A stretch of DNA of 64,000 nucleotides from Paenibacillus xylanexedens (GTDB lineage: Bacteria; Bacillota; Bacilli; Paenibacillales; Paenibacillaceae): contig NZ_CP018620.1 in NCBI RefSeq assembly GCF_001908275.1, positions 992,001-1,056,000 on the forward strand, in the 5' to 3' direction. The stretch's first letter is position 1, and the number at the start of each line of letters is the position of its first letter. Under the pieces are notes generated by a model. The model was not told the origin of the DNA and searched no databases. It saw only the letters and a list, made by a program, of their open reading frames with translations. The position numbers and the translations under genes are program-made. This document shows, in pieces, positions 1-9,068 of the stretch.

Positions 1-1
1 T

Positions 2-43
2 GTGCAACTGAAAGAGGATAAGCAATATGTGCGAGAGTACTAA
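2..43 (+). CDS. 3' end of an unknown CDS (partial)
   Basis: Frame 2 is open from the window edge and ends VQLKEDKQYVREY followed by TAA. A rho-independent hairpin lies 24 bases further on, which fits the end of a real gene. Only 13 residues are visible, so no family can be assigned. Confidence 0.5.
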   Translation: MQLKEDKQYVREY

Positions 44-66
44 GAAGATTTATTAAAATAGATGTG

Positions 67-93
67 ACGGCCACCATATTGGTGGTCGTTTTT
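67..93 (+). terminator. Rho-independent terminator
   Basis: A 9-bp stem (ACGGCCACC with GGTGGTCGT, one G-T pair) closes a short ATATT loop and runs into a T tract. It would end the gene that enters from the left. From here to the promoter at 268 I see no supported gene. Confidence 0.75.
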
Positions 94-267
94 ACGTTTG
101 GATGCCCTCCAATTCGGCCATTGGTGAGAACACGTCGAGTGTTGGTAAGTTGGCTAATTTTTAAAATCACAGGAACACATCCAAATGTTTTATTTATGAG
201 ATTGACGGTCAGTTCATGGGATAGGGTTCAGTGCAACATAACAAAAAAGAATGTCTGCAAAAACTAG

Positions 268-297
268 TAGACAATATGTATTTCTTTACATTATAAT
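268..297 (+). promoter_or_regulatory. Sigma-A type promoter
   Basis: TAGACA at 268-273 and a perfect TATAAT at 292-297 are separated by 18 bases. It points to the secreted PPC-domain gene starting at 426, giving a 5' leader of roughly 120 bases. Confidence 0.55.
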
Positions 298-425
298 CTA
301 ATTAATTCCATATTTTGAAAGGAGTGATTTGGAGCTTTTTCTGATCAGGCGTGTCTATGAACGAGGGAAAAGCATGAAGTCTCTTTGGCGTGCTAACTTT
401 TCAAAAGAAATGGAGGGAGAATGAA

Positions 426-875
426 ATGAAGAAAACATTGTATTCTGCAATTATGGTGACGCTTTTATCAGGATCGATTGTGGGTACGGCCTTGGCGGAT
501 AATTACGAGTCGAATGACACGTTAAGCACCGCGTATAAAATCCCAACGCAAACGGTGGCCACTCCCTACGGTCCGGCTTACTGGGGTGGAAGTGCTTGGT
601 CTTATCTATCATCCCCGACAGATGTAGACTACTTTACATTCAGAGGGCATGGCAAATCTGTCGTGCTGGGTTCTCCTTCCGGCTATGATTACGATTTGTA
701 CGCCTATGACAGCGCTGGAAATTTGGTTGCTTCTTCTACGAATACGTCAGGAGCGGATACGGTTCTTGTCGACTACAATAATGTATATTTTAAAGTGGTA
801 AGCAAGGATGGACGTTACAGCGATACAGATGCTTACAGCGTAACCTTTTATAAAAGGGATGTCTGGGTGCCGTGA
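426..875 (+). CDS. Secreted pre-peptidase C-terminal (PPC) domain protein
   Basis: This 149-residue protein starts with a clear Sec signal peptide (MKKTLYSAIMVTLL, cleavage likely after GTALA near residue 24). The mature part (DNYESNDTLSTAY, then DVDYFTF, YDYDLYAYD, and a closing YSVTFY strand) is a typical PPC beta-sandwich of the kind attached to secreted peptidases. Here the domain stands alone with no catalytic module, so it probably acts outside the cell as a binding or folding module; its ligand is unknown. The start at 426 is chosen because GGAGGG lies 8 bases upstream and the signal peptide begins there; an upstream in-frame ATG at 390 would put 12 charged residues before it. A promoter lies at 268 and a terminator at 941, so it is monocistronic. 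Confidence 0.75.
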   Translation: MKKTLYSAIMVTLLSGSIVGTALADNYESNDTLSTAYKIPTQTVATPYGPAYWGGSAWSYLSSPTDVDYFTFRGHGKSVVLGSPSGYDYDLYAYDSAGNLVASSTNTSGADTVLVDYNNVYFKVVSKDGRYSDTDAYSVTFYKRDVWVP

Positions 876-940
876 CCAGCTGGTGAGAGTAAAATAACGT
901 TAGGTATCGTAGACTTTAATGCTTACGTCTCATGAATAGG

Positions 941-977
941 AACTCTACCGCCTCAATGAGGTAGTAGAGTTTTATTT
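941..977 (+). terminator. Rho-independent terminator
   Basis: AACTCTAC pairs with GTAGAGTT and an inner CCTC pairs with GAGG, followed by TTTATTTATT. It separates the PPC-domain gene from the glycosyltransferase. Confidence 0.75.
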
Positions 978-1057
978 ATTCAAGCCAATGGTCTGGAAGA
1001 ATGGGTTACCATGTCCCCCACTTGAGTTCATTGGAAAATTTAATGGAGGTGAGTGCC

Positions 1058-2305
1058 GTGGCACGCGTATTAGTTGTGATGATGCCTGCAGAAGGGCATA
1101 TCAATCCGTCGCTCGGGTTAATCAAGGAGTTGATAGAGAGCGGAGATGAGGTCGTCTATTGTTGTACTGAAAAATACCGGACGAAGATTGAAGCGTTAGG
1201 TGCTCAATTTAAAGCTTACTCCTTCAACGAGGCAACCCTGCTCAACAATCCCAATATGAAGCCATTTGAAATCAAGCATCCGTACCAATTCTTATATATG
1301 ATTTTGAAAAAAATAATTCAACGGTTTATTCCGGATGTTCTGAATCTGATCGAAAATGAAACCTATGACTATTTAATTTTTGATTCCTTAATCGGCTGGG
1401 GCGGACAAATTTTGGGCGAAAAGCTGGGGATACCCACGATCTGCTCGACCAGTACCTTTGTTTTTGTAGAGCCTCTCGGGTCAGGTAATCATAATCTGAA
1501 GGATGACAATGAGGAGGTCCAGGAGCTATATAACGGTATTATGGAAATGTCTCAACAATTAGCTTCCCGGTTCAATGTGGTTGCGCCTTCTCTGGTGGAA
1601 CTTTCAGGGCATCCAGGACAACTGAAGATTGTCTATACAAGCCGCTATTTTCAACCCATGGGGGACAAGCTGGACGACAGCTTTGTGTTCACCGGCCCAT
1701 CCATTATCCCACGCAAGGATGCGCCAGCTTTTGCAAATGAATCTCTGTATGCTCTTTACAAACAGGCAGTTTATATTTCGATGGGAACCATTTTAAATAA
1801 GGATCTTGATTTTTATAAGCTTTGCTTCACGGCCTTTCGTAATTTGCCTGTGCAGTTTATATTATCTTCTGGGAAGGATACCGATATAGAGCCCATTGCT
1901 GATCTCATTCCTGACAATTTCATCATAAGACCCTATGTCCCTCAACTGGAAGTGTTGCAGTGTGTAGATGCTTTTCTGACACATGCAGGTATGAACAGTG
2001 CAAGTGAGGCTTTGTATTACAATGTACCGTTGATCATGCTCCCGTTAACCTCGGATCAGCCTCGTGTAGCAGGCCGGATACAGGAGTTGGGAGCAGGGGT
2101 CATCGTGGACAAAAATAACCTTACACCTGATGTGCTTAGAAACGCAGTATTAGAAGTGCTAGGTAATGCCTCCTACAAGGAGCATGCTGAGGTTATTGGG
2201 AAAACGTTACGCGATGCTGGCGGGTATAAGCATGCTGCTATGGCCATTAAGAACTTTATAGGCAATCAGCCGTTATCGGCCACGCCGATCTCTTCTTTTG
2301 AGTGA
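1058..2305 (+). CDS. MGT-family UDP-glycosyltransferase (YjiC-like)
   Basis: A 415-residue GT1-type glycosyltransferase of the macrolide glycosyltransferase/YjiC group, which moves glucose from UDP-glucose to small hydrophobic acceptors such as macrolides or flavonoids. The N-terminal acceptor half shows VVMMPAEGHINPSLGL; the C-terminal donor half carries the signature THAGMNSASEAL followed by PLTSDQPRVAGRI, the usual UDP-binding motif. I chose the GTG at 1058 because GGAGG sits 8 bases before it and translation then starts directly at the first beta-strand; the ATG at 1001 would add 19 residues without homology to the fold. Length is normal for the family. The acceptor cannot be read from sequence; self-protection against plant or microbial toxins is a typical role. 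It probably forms its own transcript, since 165 bases separate it from the next gene. Confidence 0.85.
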   Translation: MARVLVVMMPAEGHINPSLGLIKELIESGDEVVYCCTEKYRTKIEALGAQFKAYSFNEATLLNNPNMKPFEIKHPYQFLYMILKKIIQRFIPDVLNLIENETYDYLIFDSLIGWGGQILGEKLGIPTICSTSTFVFVEPLGSGNHNLKDDNEEVQELYNGIMEMSQQLASRFNVVAPSLVELSGHPGQLKIVYTSRYFQPMGDKLDDSFVFTGPSIIPRKDAPAFANESLYALYKQAVYISMGTILNKDLDFYKLCFTAFRNLPVQFILSSGKDTDIEPIADLIPDNFIIRPYVPQLEVLQCVDAFLTHAGMNSASEALYYNVPLIMLPLTSDQPRVAGRIQELGAGVIVDKNNLTPDVLRNAVLEVLGNASYKEHAEVIGKTLRDAGGYKHAAMAIKNFIGNQPLSATPISSFE

Positions 2306-2470
2306 AAAGGAGACTGCCTTTCATGAGAGCAAGACGAGAAAGCCATCACCCGCCTAAAACGGAGTGGTGGCTTCCAATTGATTCAAGCGCATATGGAGGG
2401 GTAGATAAACGGAGAGGGGCATTATTTTTACCATATTGTTCGTATACCTTTTGCAAAGGAGAGTCTTCAG

Positions 2471-3325
2471 ATGAATCATCGAATTCCGGAATATACATTG
2501 AACGATGGCTTGAAAGTGCCTGCAATTGGATTTGGTACCTATAGTTTAAAAGGTGAAGAAGGGGTTAAATCGATCGCGTCCGCAATGGATGCGGGTTATC
2601 GATTAATTGATACGGCGTATAACTATGAGAATGAGGCAACGGTGGGCAGAGCAATCAAACAAAGCTCCATCGCCAGAGAAGAACTGCTCATTTCCTCTAA
2701 GCTGCCGGGGCGTTATCACGCTCATGATAACGCACTTGTGGCGATTCAGGAATCCCTGTACAGAGCGGATCTGGATTATTATGACCTGTATCTAATTCAC
2801 TGGCCCAATCCGAAGAAGGACATGTATGTCGAGGCATGGCAATCGCTGATCGAAGCCAAAAAGCGTGGATATATCCGATCCATTGGAGTCAGCAACTTCC
2901 TGCCTGAGCACAATGAACGGCTGATTAAGGAAACGGGGATAGCGCCGAGTCTGAATCAGATTGAGCTGCATCCATTCTTCGACCAAGCCGATCAGCGGGA
3001 ACAGGATACGAAGCATGGCATCGTGAACGAATCCTGGAGTCCGATTGGACGTGGCAATGATGCTGTACAGGATATTCTGAAGGATGAGAACATTCTTCGG
3101 ATTGCGGAAACACATGGCAAAACGCCAACTCAGATCATTCTGCGCTGGCATGTTCAGCTAGGTTCCATTCCCATTCCGAAAGCTGGCTCCTTGCAGCATC
3201 AGCAGGAAAATATCGATATATTCGATTTTGAGTTGAGCACAGAAGAGATGCAGGTCATCTCTGCATTTAATCGTCCGGATGGACGGTTGTGGGATCAGGA
3301 CCCAAGCGAGTACGAAGAATTTTAA
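2471..3325 (+). CDS. Aldo/keto reductase
   Basis: A 284-residue NADPH-dependent aldo/keto reductase (AKR5-like, YvgN type) that reduces aldehydes such as methylglyoxal to alcohols in the cytosol. The catalytic tetrad is visible: Asp and Tyr in DTAYNYENE, Lys in LISSKLPG, and His in YLIHWP. The cofactor-binding C-terminal region IPIPKAGS is present. Start is fixed by AAAGGAG ending 9 bases before ATG. Length fits the family. The 165-base stretch before it holds only an open frame without codon support, overlapping the end of the glycosyltransferase. Confidence 0.9.
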   Translation: MNHRIPEYTLNDGLKVPAIGFGTYSLKGEEGVKSIASAMDAGYRLIDTAYNYENEATVGRAIKQSSIAREELLISSKLPGRYHAHDNALVAIQESLYRADLDYYDLYLIHWPNPKKDMYVEAWQSLIEAKKRGYIRSIGVSNFLPEHNERLIKETGIAPSLNQIELHPFFDQADQREQDTKHGIVNESWSPIGRGNDAVQDILKDENILRIAETHGKTPTQIILRWHVQLGSIPIPKAGSLQHQQENIDIFDFELSTEEMQVISAFNRPDGRLWDQDPSEYEEF

Positions 3326-3369
3326 AGAACGACGTATCCGACGGCTAAGTTGGTTGCTCTATAATCTAC

Positions 3370-3445
3370 CATCGGTGATCAGAAACCCCTGTGAATAAAC
3401 ATGGTAAAGCCTTCTGGCTCTACCGATGATATTCCGGGGTGTTTT
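3370..3445 (+). terminator. Possible structured terminator
   Basis: CATCGGT at 3370 pairs perfectly with ACCGATG at 3422, with a small AGCC/GGCT hairpin inside, and CCCC within the loop could pair with GGGG at 3436 just before a T tract. The arrangement would end the aldo/keto reductase transcript, but the folds compete and it is not a textbook terminator. Confidence 0.3.
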
Positions 3446-3470
3446 TGATACCTAGGGATGGCAGTCTGGT

Positions 3471-3512
3471 AAAAAGAAAAAGAGTGCCCTTGTCAGCCAT
3501 GACAAGAAGCAC
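3471..3512 (-). terminator. Rho-independent terminator for the alpha-mannosidase gene
   Basis: Read on the minus strand, GTGC-N2-CTTGTCA pairs with TGACAAG-N-GCAC around a TGGC loop and is followed by TCTTTTTCTTTTT. It ends the GH38 gene that lies upstream on this strand. Confidence 0.8.
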
Positions 3513-3557
3513 CCATAATATGAACGGCTATGCTACATATTCACCGAAAAATGCCGG

Positions 3558-6500
3558 CTACACTCTCGGAATCCGGAAGGTCAGAATCTCATACGGTTTG
3601 ATATCAAAAGAAATTCGACCATTTTCCACGGCGCATTCCGCTTCGTTGTTCTCGAGCAAATCACATGCGTACGCCGTAGCACCTGCTCCCTCAGGCAATT
3701 GCAGGGAAGCACGACTGCGGCGGCCATGTGCTTCGTAGACTCGGATGATCATATCATCGTTGTTCTCGGCTTTTTTGATAACCTCCAGCACGACATTGTC
3801 CTGATCGACCGATGCGAGTGACCATGTTCCCGGCAACGTACCGGTTTGCGATGCAATCTCACGGGCAACCAGCGGACGGTTGAGATCATAAGCGGCTTGG
3901 ATGACACGTCCCTCACGGAAGTCGCCCTGATGCGGATAGAGCGCGTAGGTGAATACGTGCTGCTCTTTGTCGGCATTTTCATTCGGGTACGTTGCGCTCT
4001 TGATCAGTGACAGTCGCATCACCGAGTTATGAATATCATATCCGTATTTGCAGTCGTTCAGCAGAGCAGCACCGTACCCGTTCTCCGCCAGATCGGCCCA
4101 CTTCTGCCCGCATACTTCAAACCGGGCTTGATCCCAGCTCGTATTACGGTGGGTAGCACGCTCAACGTTGCCGTACTGGATTTCGTAGACGGCCTTTTCA
4201 CTCCAGATATCCAGCGGGAATGCGGCTTTCATCAGCAAATGCTCTTGCTTCCAGTCCACAAACGTACGGAAATCAATCCGGCGTGTATGCGCATAGAAGA
4301 TGATCGTCTGCTCAATGACCGAGTCCAGGAACTGTCGCTTCACTTGAAGCACGGAACGTACTGGCCCACTTTCAACCCACTCCATCGACTGCAGGTCATT
4401 AATCTCCCACATATGCTGTTCATAATAATCGTCAATGTTCCATGCCTCGTATTCCGCAGGTCGATCCTCGAACACTTGCAACACGTTACCGCGCTTGCCA
4501 GACTGAAGCAGCTCACGGCCCTCCAGCTTGTCCCATACGGATGTGAATTCGGCACTTTCATTCAGGTGAATATCGTACCAAGGTGTATGGATGTGGCGCC
4601 GATCTGCTTCCCACTGTGCAACCGATACGCCCGCAACAAGCTCGCCTGTCAGATCCGGTGTAATTCGGAAGGATTTATACCCGGATGCAGGCACGTTTTC
4701 TGCAAGGAATACAAGTCCGCCTTCGGGAGTCCGCTGGCTTGGTACAGGGCGATCTCCATCATAAACGGTCACTTTTCTCGCAAAAGCAGGCAGTTCAACC
4801 ACATCCGTCCGTACAAATCCGGTCGTGTTAAATACTACAATGGCTTCGCCATCAGACGTAATTTGGCTTGCAATGCCGTTCAGTGCAATGTCTTTCAGCT
4901 CATCCGTGACACGCAGAACTTCTTCATATTGCTCTTTGGAATCCACATATACCTGCTCAATGGAGCTACCCGGGAGAATATCATGGAACTGGTTCAGCAT
5001 CGTCAGCTTCCATGCATGCTCCAGTGCATCGGTTGGATAGGCCGCCTGTGCATTCGAATGACGATGAATCATGGCATACAGCTCGGCATCAGCCAGTGCA
5101 AATTCGCTATGACGGTTGTACCGTTTGTTACGCGCCATGGACGTGTAGGTACCCCGGTGATACTCCAGATACAGCTCACCCGACCAGCGAGGAACGGAAG
5201 GAACATCCGCCAGATTTTGCTCCAGCTTCTCGAAAAACTCGCGTACAAAGGTACGTTTCACCGTGGGTACACCCGGCAATCCAATATCAAGTCGTCTGCC
5301 ATGCTCCAGCATCTCTTCGGTTGGTCCACCGCCGCCATCTCCGAATCCGAAACATTGCAGGACATCTGTATTGATGTTTTTGTTCTGGTATCGCTGCCAC
5401 GTGCCTTTTACTTGCGAAGCATTAAACCGACCATTATAGGTCGTTTCGAATCGGCGCTGCCTGAAATCGGGATGTTTGTCATAGTCTGTTGCTGTGATGA
5501 AATGGGTCAGGACCTCTGATCCGTCGATTCCTTTCCAGTACATCGTATCGTTTGGAATCTGGTTGGTATCATTCCAGGCAATTTTGGTTGTCATAAAATA
5601 ATCAATGCCGCTCTTGCGCATAATCTGCGGCATCGCTGCACTATAACCAAATACATCCGGTAACCAGAGCACACGGTTCTCCACGCCGAATTCTTCCTTG
5701 AAGAAACGTTTCCCGTAGATAATCTGACGGATCATGGATTCACCCGAAATCAGGTTACAATCGGCTTCCAGCCACATGGAACCTTCCGCTTCCCAGCGGC
5801 CTTCGGCCACCTTTTCTTTGATTTTCTCATATAGGGATGGGTAGTCTGCTTTCAGGTATGCATACAGCTGGGGCTGAGAGGACATGAAGGTATACTCTGG
5901 GAACTTGTCCATCAAGTAGAGTACACTCGCAAAGCTGCGAATGACCTTCTCCCGAGTCTGATCCAGCGTCCACAGCCATGCCACATCAATATGCGTGTGT
6001 CCGATACAGTGCACGGTAGGGATGTGATCACCGGCAGGGCGGATATCACCATAGACATGATCTTGCAGATATCGGCGCGCTTCCAGCACCGACGCATGGA
6101 ATTCTGCACTGTTTTCCTGACGCAAATCCAGCAAATTCACGGCTTTATTCAGATGTTCGACTAACTTCAGCCGCTCCAGATCATCCTCACGCAGCAGATC
6201 TGCAGCATCGAGTGCAGCCTTAAGATCGTAATATAGATCTGTGACAGGCTGATGATGCTCAGCGATATATACATTGAGAAAGACATCGGCTGCCGAAGTA
6301 CTACAGTACGCATATAAAGCCAGTTCGAATTCTTCACCTTTTGCCGCAGCAGGTGTCAGGTCAATCTCTGTATGGTTAACATCCAGACCACAGATCAATT
6401 CCCCATTGAGGAATGCCAGGAATTGCGGATTATCGTAATTCCAGATGTCATCAGCACCAGTAACGATGGCACAAACGACCTTTTTTCCTTCCATATGATC

Positions 6501-6728
6501 CGGAATTTGAATTCGGGTTTTGAAGCAGCTGTGTACATCTTTGCCACCCCAGCCATCACCCTTACGGAATACGTTCCAGGAGGAAGGGTCCTCATGCACC
6601 AGTTCCCAGGAGTGGTAACCACTTTCTTTATGATAAAGCTCAGGGATATATGTTTTTGAGGTCAGTCGTGCACGTTCCAAGTGTTTCACAATGGTATGGA
6701 TCCGAGTATACAAGGAATTCATTTTCAT
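3558..6728 (-). CDS. GH38 alpha-mannosidase (first of two)
   Basis: A 1056-residue glycoside hydrolase family 38 alpha-mannosidase, a zinc enzyme that removes terminal alpha-mannose. The N-terminal segment precedes the catalytic barrel, which opens with GHTHIDVAWLW (zinc ligands His246 and Asp248), carries the nucleophile Asp358 in WLPDVFGYSAAMPQI, and continues through FHDILPGSS to the C-terminal beta-sandwich domains. Length matches bacterial family members of about 1000 residues. No signal peptide is seen, so it works on imported oligosaccharides in the cytosol. ATG at 6728 follows AAGGTGGG by about 9 bases. It is divergent from the AraC regulator at 6928, and a cre site lies in the shared intergenic region. 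A paralogue with the same motifs is at 42224. Confidence 0.92.
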   Translation of the reverse strand: MKMNSLYTRIHTIVKHLERARLTSKTYIPELYHKESGYHSWELVHEDPSSWNVFRKGDGWGGKDVHSCFKTRIQIPDHMEGKKVVCAIVTGADDIWNYDNPQFLAFLNGELICGLDVNHTEIDLTPAAAKGEEFELALYAYCSTSAADVFLNVYIAEHHQPVTDLYYDLKAALDAADLLREDDLERLKLVEHLNKAVNLLDLRQENSAEFHASVLEARRYLQDHVYGDIRPAGDHIPTVHCIGHTHIDVAWLWTLDQTREKVIRSFASVLYLMDKFPEYTFMSSQPQLYAYLKADYPSLYEKIKEKVAEGRWEAEGSMWLEADCNLISGESMIRQIIYGKRFFKEEFGVENRVLWLPDVFGYSAAMPQIMRKSGIDYFMTTKIAWNDTNQIPNDTMYWKGIDGSEVLTHFITATDYDKHPDFRQRRFETTYNGRFNASQVKGTWQRYQNKNINTDVLQCFGFGDGGGGPTEEMLEHGRRLDIGLPGVPTVKRTFVREFFEKLEQNLADVPSVPRWSGELYLEYHRGTYTSMARNKRYNRHSEFALADAELYAMIHRHSNAQAAYPTDALEHAWKLTMLNQFHDILPGSSIEQVYVDSKEQYEEVLRVTDELKDIALNGIASQITSDGEAIVVFNTTGFVRTDVVELPAFARKVTVYDGDRPVPSQRTPEGGLVFLAENVPASGYKSFRITPDLTGELVAGVSVAQWEADRRHIHTPWYDIHLNESAEFTSVWDKLEGRELLQSGKRGNVLQVFEDRPAEYEAWNIDDYYEQHMWEINDLQSMEWVESGPVRSVLQVKRQFLDSVIEQTIIFYAHTRRIDFRTFVDWKQEHLLMKAAFPLDIWSEKAVYEIQYGNVERATHRNTSWDQARFEVCGQKWADLAENGYGAALLNDCKYGYDIHNSVMRLSLIKSATYPNENADKEQHVFTYALYPHQGDFREGRVIQAAYDLNRPLVAREIASQTGTLPGTWSLASVDQDNVVLEVIKKAENNDDMIIRVYEAHGRRSRASLQLPEGAGATAYACDLLENNEAECAVENGRISFDIKPYEILTFRIPRV

Positions 6729-6790
6729 GTTGGTTTCCCACCTTGGTTTGTAGTAAGTACAGGCTGTAGTCGTTGTTGGAGTTATAATAC

Positions 6791-6804
6791 TGCAAGCGCT
6801 AACA
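6791..6804. promoter_or_regulatory. Catabolite-responsive element (cre)
   Basis: TGCAAGCGCTAACA fits the CcpA-binding consensus TGNNANCGNWNNCW at every fixed position. It lies 63 bases upstream of the GH38 start codon, next to AT-rich promoter-like sequence on the minus strand, so glucose repression of the mannosidase is likely. Confidence 0.6.
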
Positions 6805-6842
6805 TATCAACTCTATCATAACAAAAGAGAAATGGGCGAAAC

Positions 6843-6897
6843 TACGTATTGTATGCTGAAAATAACGTATTTTTATTGCATTTCATGCTAAAATAAA
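6843..6897. promoter_or_regulatory. Direct repeats, candidate AraC-type operator
   Basis: ACGTATT occurs at 6844 and 6865, and ATGCTGAAAATAA at 6853 recurs as ATGCTAAAATAA at 6885. The tandem arrangement between two divergent genes, one an AraC-type regulator, is what binding sites for that family look like. Assignment is inferred from position. Confidence 0.35.
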
Positions 6898-6927
6898 CTC
6901 ATTAGAATCGGGATAGGGGGCATGTCC

Positions 6928-7851
6928 ATGACACCATCGGTTTTGGCATACGAGCAGGGATATGTGATCCATGTGAACGAGCCTGGAGATTCACTTTTTT
7001 ATCATCTGGATTATGACGAACGTTCCCATGAACTGAATATGGAGTTTCAGCATTTCCACGATTTCTATGAAATCTGTATTCTTCTGGATCGTACGGCTGC
7101 GCATATCATTGAAGGCAGTTTGTACGAGATTCAGCCGTATGATATCGTTCTGCTGAGACCCTCTTTACTGCACAAAACGCAATATCCCAAGGGAGTGCCA
7201 CCCAAACGCTTGATGATCACCTTTGCCATGCCACGGAATACACCCGGTCTTGAGAGCGGTTACACAGAACTGTTTTCGATCTTTGATGAATCAATTCCGA
7301 TATTCCGATTTACAGAAGAAAAGCGCCAGGCGGTAATGGCTCCTTTAAACGAAATCTTTTTCTTATCGCAGAATCCCTCCGCACTTCATTCGGTTGCAAT
7401 TCATAGCAAATTCGTTGAGTTTCTCTGTACAATCCATCGATACTCAGCGGAGAATAGCTACGTTCGTGAAGAGACAGGTTCGTCTATGTCGCAGCGGATG
7501 TATGCCATTGCTTCGTATATTCACAGCCATTATCAGAACGAGTTGTCCCTTGAGGAGATCTCCAAACGGTTTTTCGTGAGTGCCCATCATCTATCCCGTC
7601 AGTTTAACAAAGTCACAGGTTTTACGTTTACCGAGTATATTCAGATGACCCGAATACGTAACGCCCAACAAATGCTCCTGAACTCTAACCAAAAAATCAC
7701 CGAAATTGCAGCACAGTGTGGCTTCGCCAGCTTCTCTCAATTCAATCGCATTTTCAATAAACTGAATGGCATGTCACCGAGTGCATATCGCCGTAGCAGA
7801 CATTCACAGAGCGAGCGTGAACTGATATCTTTGGGTAGTCCTGAGCGCTGA
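6928..7851 (+). CDS. AraC-family transcriptional regulator
   Basis: A 307-residue cytosolic regulator. The N-terminal half looks like an AraC-type cupin sugar-sensing domain (FQHFHDFYEICILLD, then YEIQPYDIVLLRPSLLHK). The C-terminal 100 residues hold two helix-turn-helix units: LSLEEISKRFFVSAHHLSRQF and ITEIAAQCGFASFSQFNRIF, ending in MSPSAYRR. Start at 6928 is preferred over the ATG at 6922 because AGGGGG ends one base before 6922 but 7 bases before 6928. It is divergent from the GH38 gene, which it probably activates in response to a mannose-containing sugar; this is inferred from position. Confidence 0.88.
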   Translation: MTPSVLAYEQGYVIHVNEPGDSLFYHLDYDERSHELNMEFQHFHDFYEICILLDRTAAHIIEGSLYEIQPYDIVLLRPSLLHKTQYPKGVPPKRLMITFAMPRNTPGLESGYTELFSIFDESIPIFRFTEEKRQAVMAPLNEIFFLSQNPSALHSVAIHSKFVEFLCTIHRYSAENSYVREETGSSMSQRMYAIASYIHSHYQNELSLEEISKRFFVSAHHLSRQFNKVTGFTFTEYIQMTRIRNAQQMLLNSNQKITEIAAQCGFASFSQFNRIFNKLNGMSPSAYRRSRHSQSERELISLGSPER

Positions 7852-7933
7852 TTGAAGACAGAGATAATCTGGGGATGTCAGTGTAGATGTGTTGCATAAA
7901 TCGCGACAGCCAAGAATGTATAGAGGACAAATA

Positions 7934-7976
7934 AAAAAGGCAAACCCTCTAAGATACAAAGGGAATGCCTTTTTCT
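7934..7976. terminator. Bidirectional terminator
   Basis: AAAAAGGCA pairs with TGCCTTTTT, with CCCT and AGGG pairing inside, and T runs flank both sides. It separates the convergent AraC gene (plus) and the pdxA-like gene (minus). Confidence 0.8.
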
Positions 7977-8066
7977 TTTTCCTTCTATATAAAGATACGT
8001 CTACCTGGAGATGGTCCTCCTGATCAGACTCACTCTCTCGCTCATTTCCCCGTATGACGGCTACTC

Positions 8067-9068
8067 TTAAACTTGATCTTTCGGCGCCAACTCAATAGCG
8101 GAGCGGATGGCAGCCAGCATGCTTTTATCATCGGCGATATTTTTGCCGGCGATATCGAAGGCTGTACCGTGGTCAACGGATGTACGGATGATACCGCCTT
8201 TCAGACCAACGGTGATGTTCACGCCTTCCTCGATGCCCATTACCTTGATCGGCGCATGGCCTTGGTCGTGGTAGCACGCAACAACGATGTCGAAGTCACC
8301 GCGACCAGCGCGGAAGAAGAGTGTGTCCGCCGGGAGTGGACCAACAACGTTAATGCCTTCCAGCTGTGCACGTTCGATACCGGGCTGAAGTTTCTCTTCT
8401 TCTTCTCCATTACCGAACAAGCCGTTCTCTCCGGCATGAGGATTGATTCCGCATACGGCAACGCGCGGATTCTCAAAGCCTGCTTTTTTCAACGTATCAT
8501 GAGCAAGCTTCACGACGGTGTAGGTTCTTTCCGGGTTAATACTTGCAATGGCATCGATCAGACCCATGTGTGTTGTCAGGTGAATAACGCGCAGATTAGG
8601 CGTGGTCAGCATCATCGAGAAGTCCTGCGTATCCGTCAGGTCAGCCAGAATCTCGGTGTGCCCCGGATACAGGTGCCCCCCTTGATGCAGAGCTTCTTTG
8701 TTCAAAGGCGCGGTGCAGATAGAGTGAATCTGCTGTTTTTTGGCAAGATCAATGGCTTTGGCGAGAAACTGGAATGCTGCATCTCCCGCCACGGCAGATA
8801 TTTTACCGTATTCCAGATCCGCAGGAACGAGGTTCAGATCAATCACATCCACAGTACCGAATTCATACTTGGCTTCAGAAGGCTCTTGAATCGCGTTAAC
8901 GTTCAGACTTGAACCGATGACAGGCAACACACGCTCCAGAATCTTTGCATCACCGATAACGAGTGGATTGCACTGATCGTACATTTCTTGATGACCCAGT
9001 GCTTTCATAATAATCTCCGGTCCAATACCTGCTGCGTCGCCCATCGTAATTCCAATTGTAGGTTTCAT
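8067..9068 (-). CDS. PdxA-type dehydrogenase, likely four-carbon acid-sugar phosphate dehydrogenase (PdxA2)
   Basis: A 333-residue member of the PdxA family (GITMGDAAGIGPEI at the start, HLTTHMGLIDA, and the metal-site motif CYHDQGHAPIKVMG). Classical PdxA oxidises 4-phosphohydroxy-threonine in pyridoxal phosphate synthesis, but paralogues called PdxA2 oxidatively decarboxylate D-threonate- or D-erythronate-4-phosphate to dihydroxyacetone phosphate. Here the gene overlaps the DUF1537 kinase by 4 bases (ATGA), so the catabolic role is favoured. AAGGGGG precedes the start by about 10 bases. It is the last gene of the minus-strand unit, ending at a bidirectional terminator. Confidence 0.85.
   Translation of the reverse strand: MKPTIGITMGDAAGIGPEIIMKALGHQEMYDQCNPLVIGDAKILERVLPVIGSSLNVNAIQEPSEAKYEFGTVDVIDLNLVPADLEYGKISAVAGDAAFQFLAKAIDLAKKQQIHSICTAPLNKEALHQGGHLYPGHTEILADLTDTQDFSMMLTTPNLRVIHLTTHMGLIDAIASINPERTYTVVKLAHDTLKKAGFENPRVAVCGINPHAGENGLFGNGEEEEKLQPGIERAQLEGINVVGPLPADTLFFRAGRGDFDIVVACYHDQGHAPIKVMGIEEGVNITVGLKGGIIRTSVDHGTAFDIAGKNIADDKSMLAAIRSAIELAPKDQV

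Noticed and set aside
64..267. Open frame of 67 codons on the plus strand
   Set aside because: It begins inside the terminator hairpin, has no ribosome site and no recognisable protein character.
2302..2544. Open frame of 80 codons between the glycosyltransferase and aldo/keto reductase
   Set aside because: It overlaps the start of the reductase in another frame and has no protein features; the real ribosome site belongs to the reductase.
4029..5519. Long plus-strand frame inside the first GH38 gene
   Set aside because: It is antisense to a fully supported alpha-mannosidase with all motifs and shows no domain of its own.
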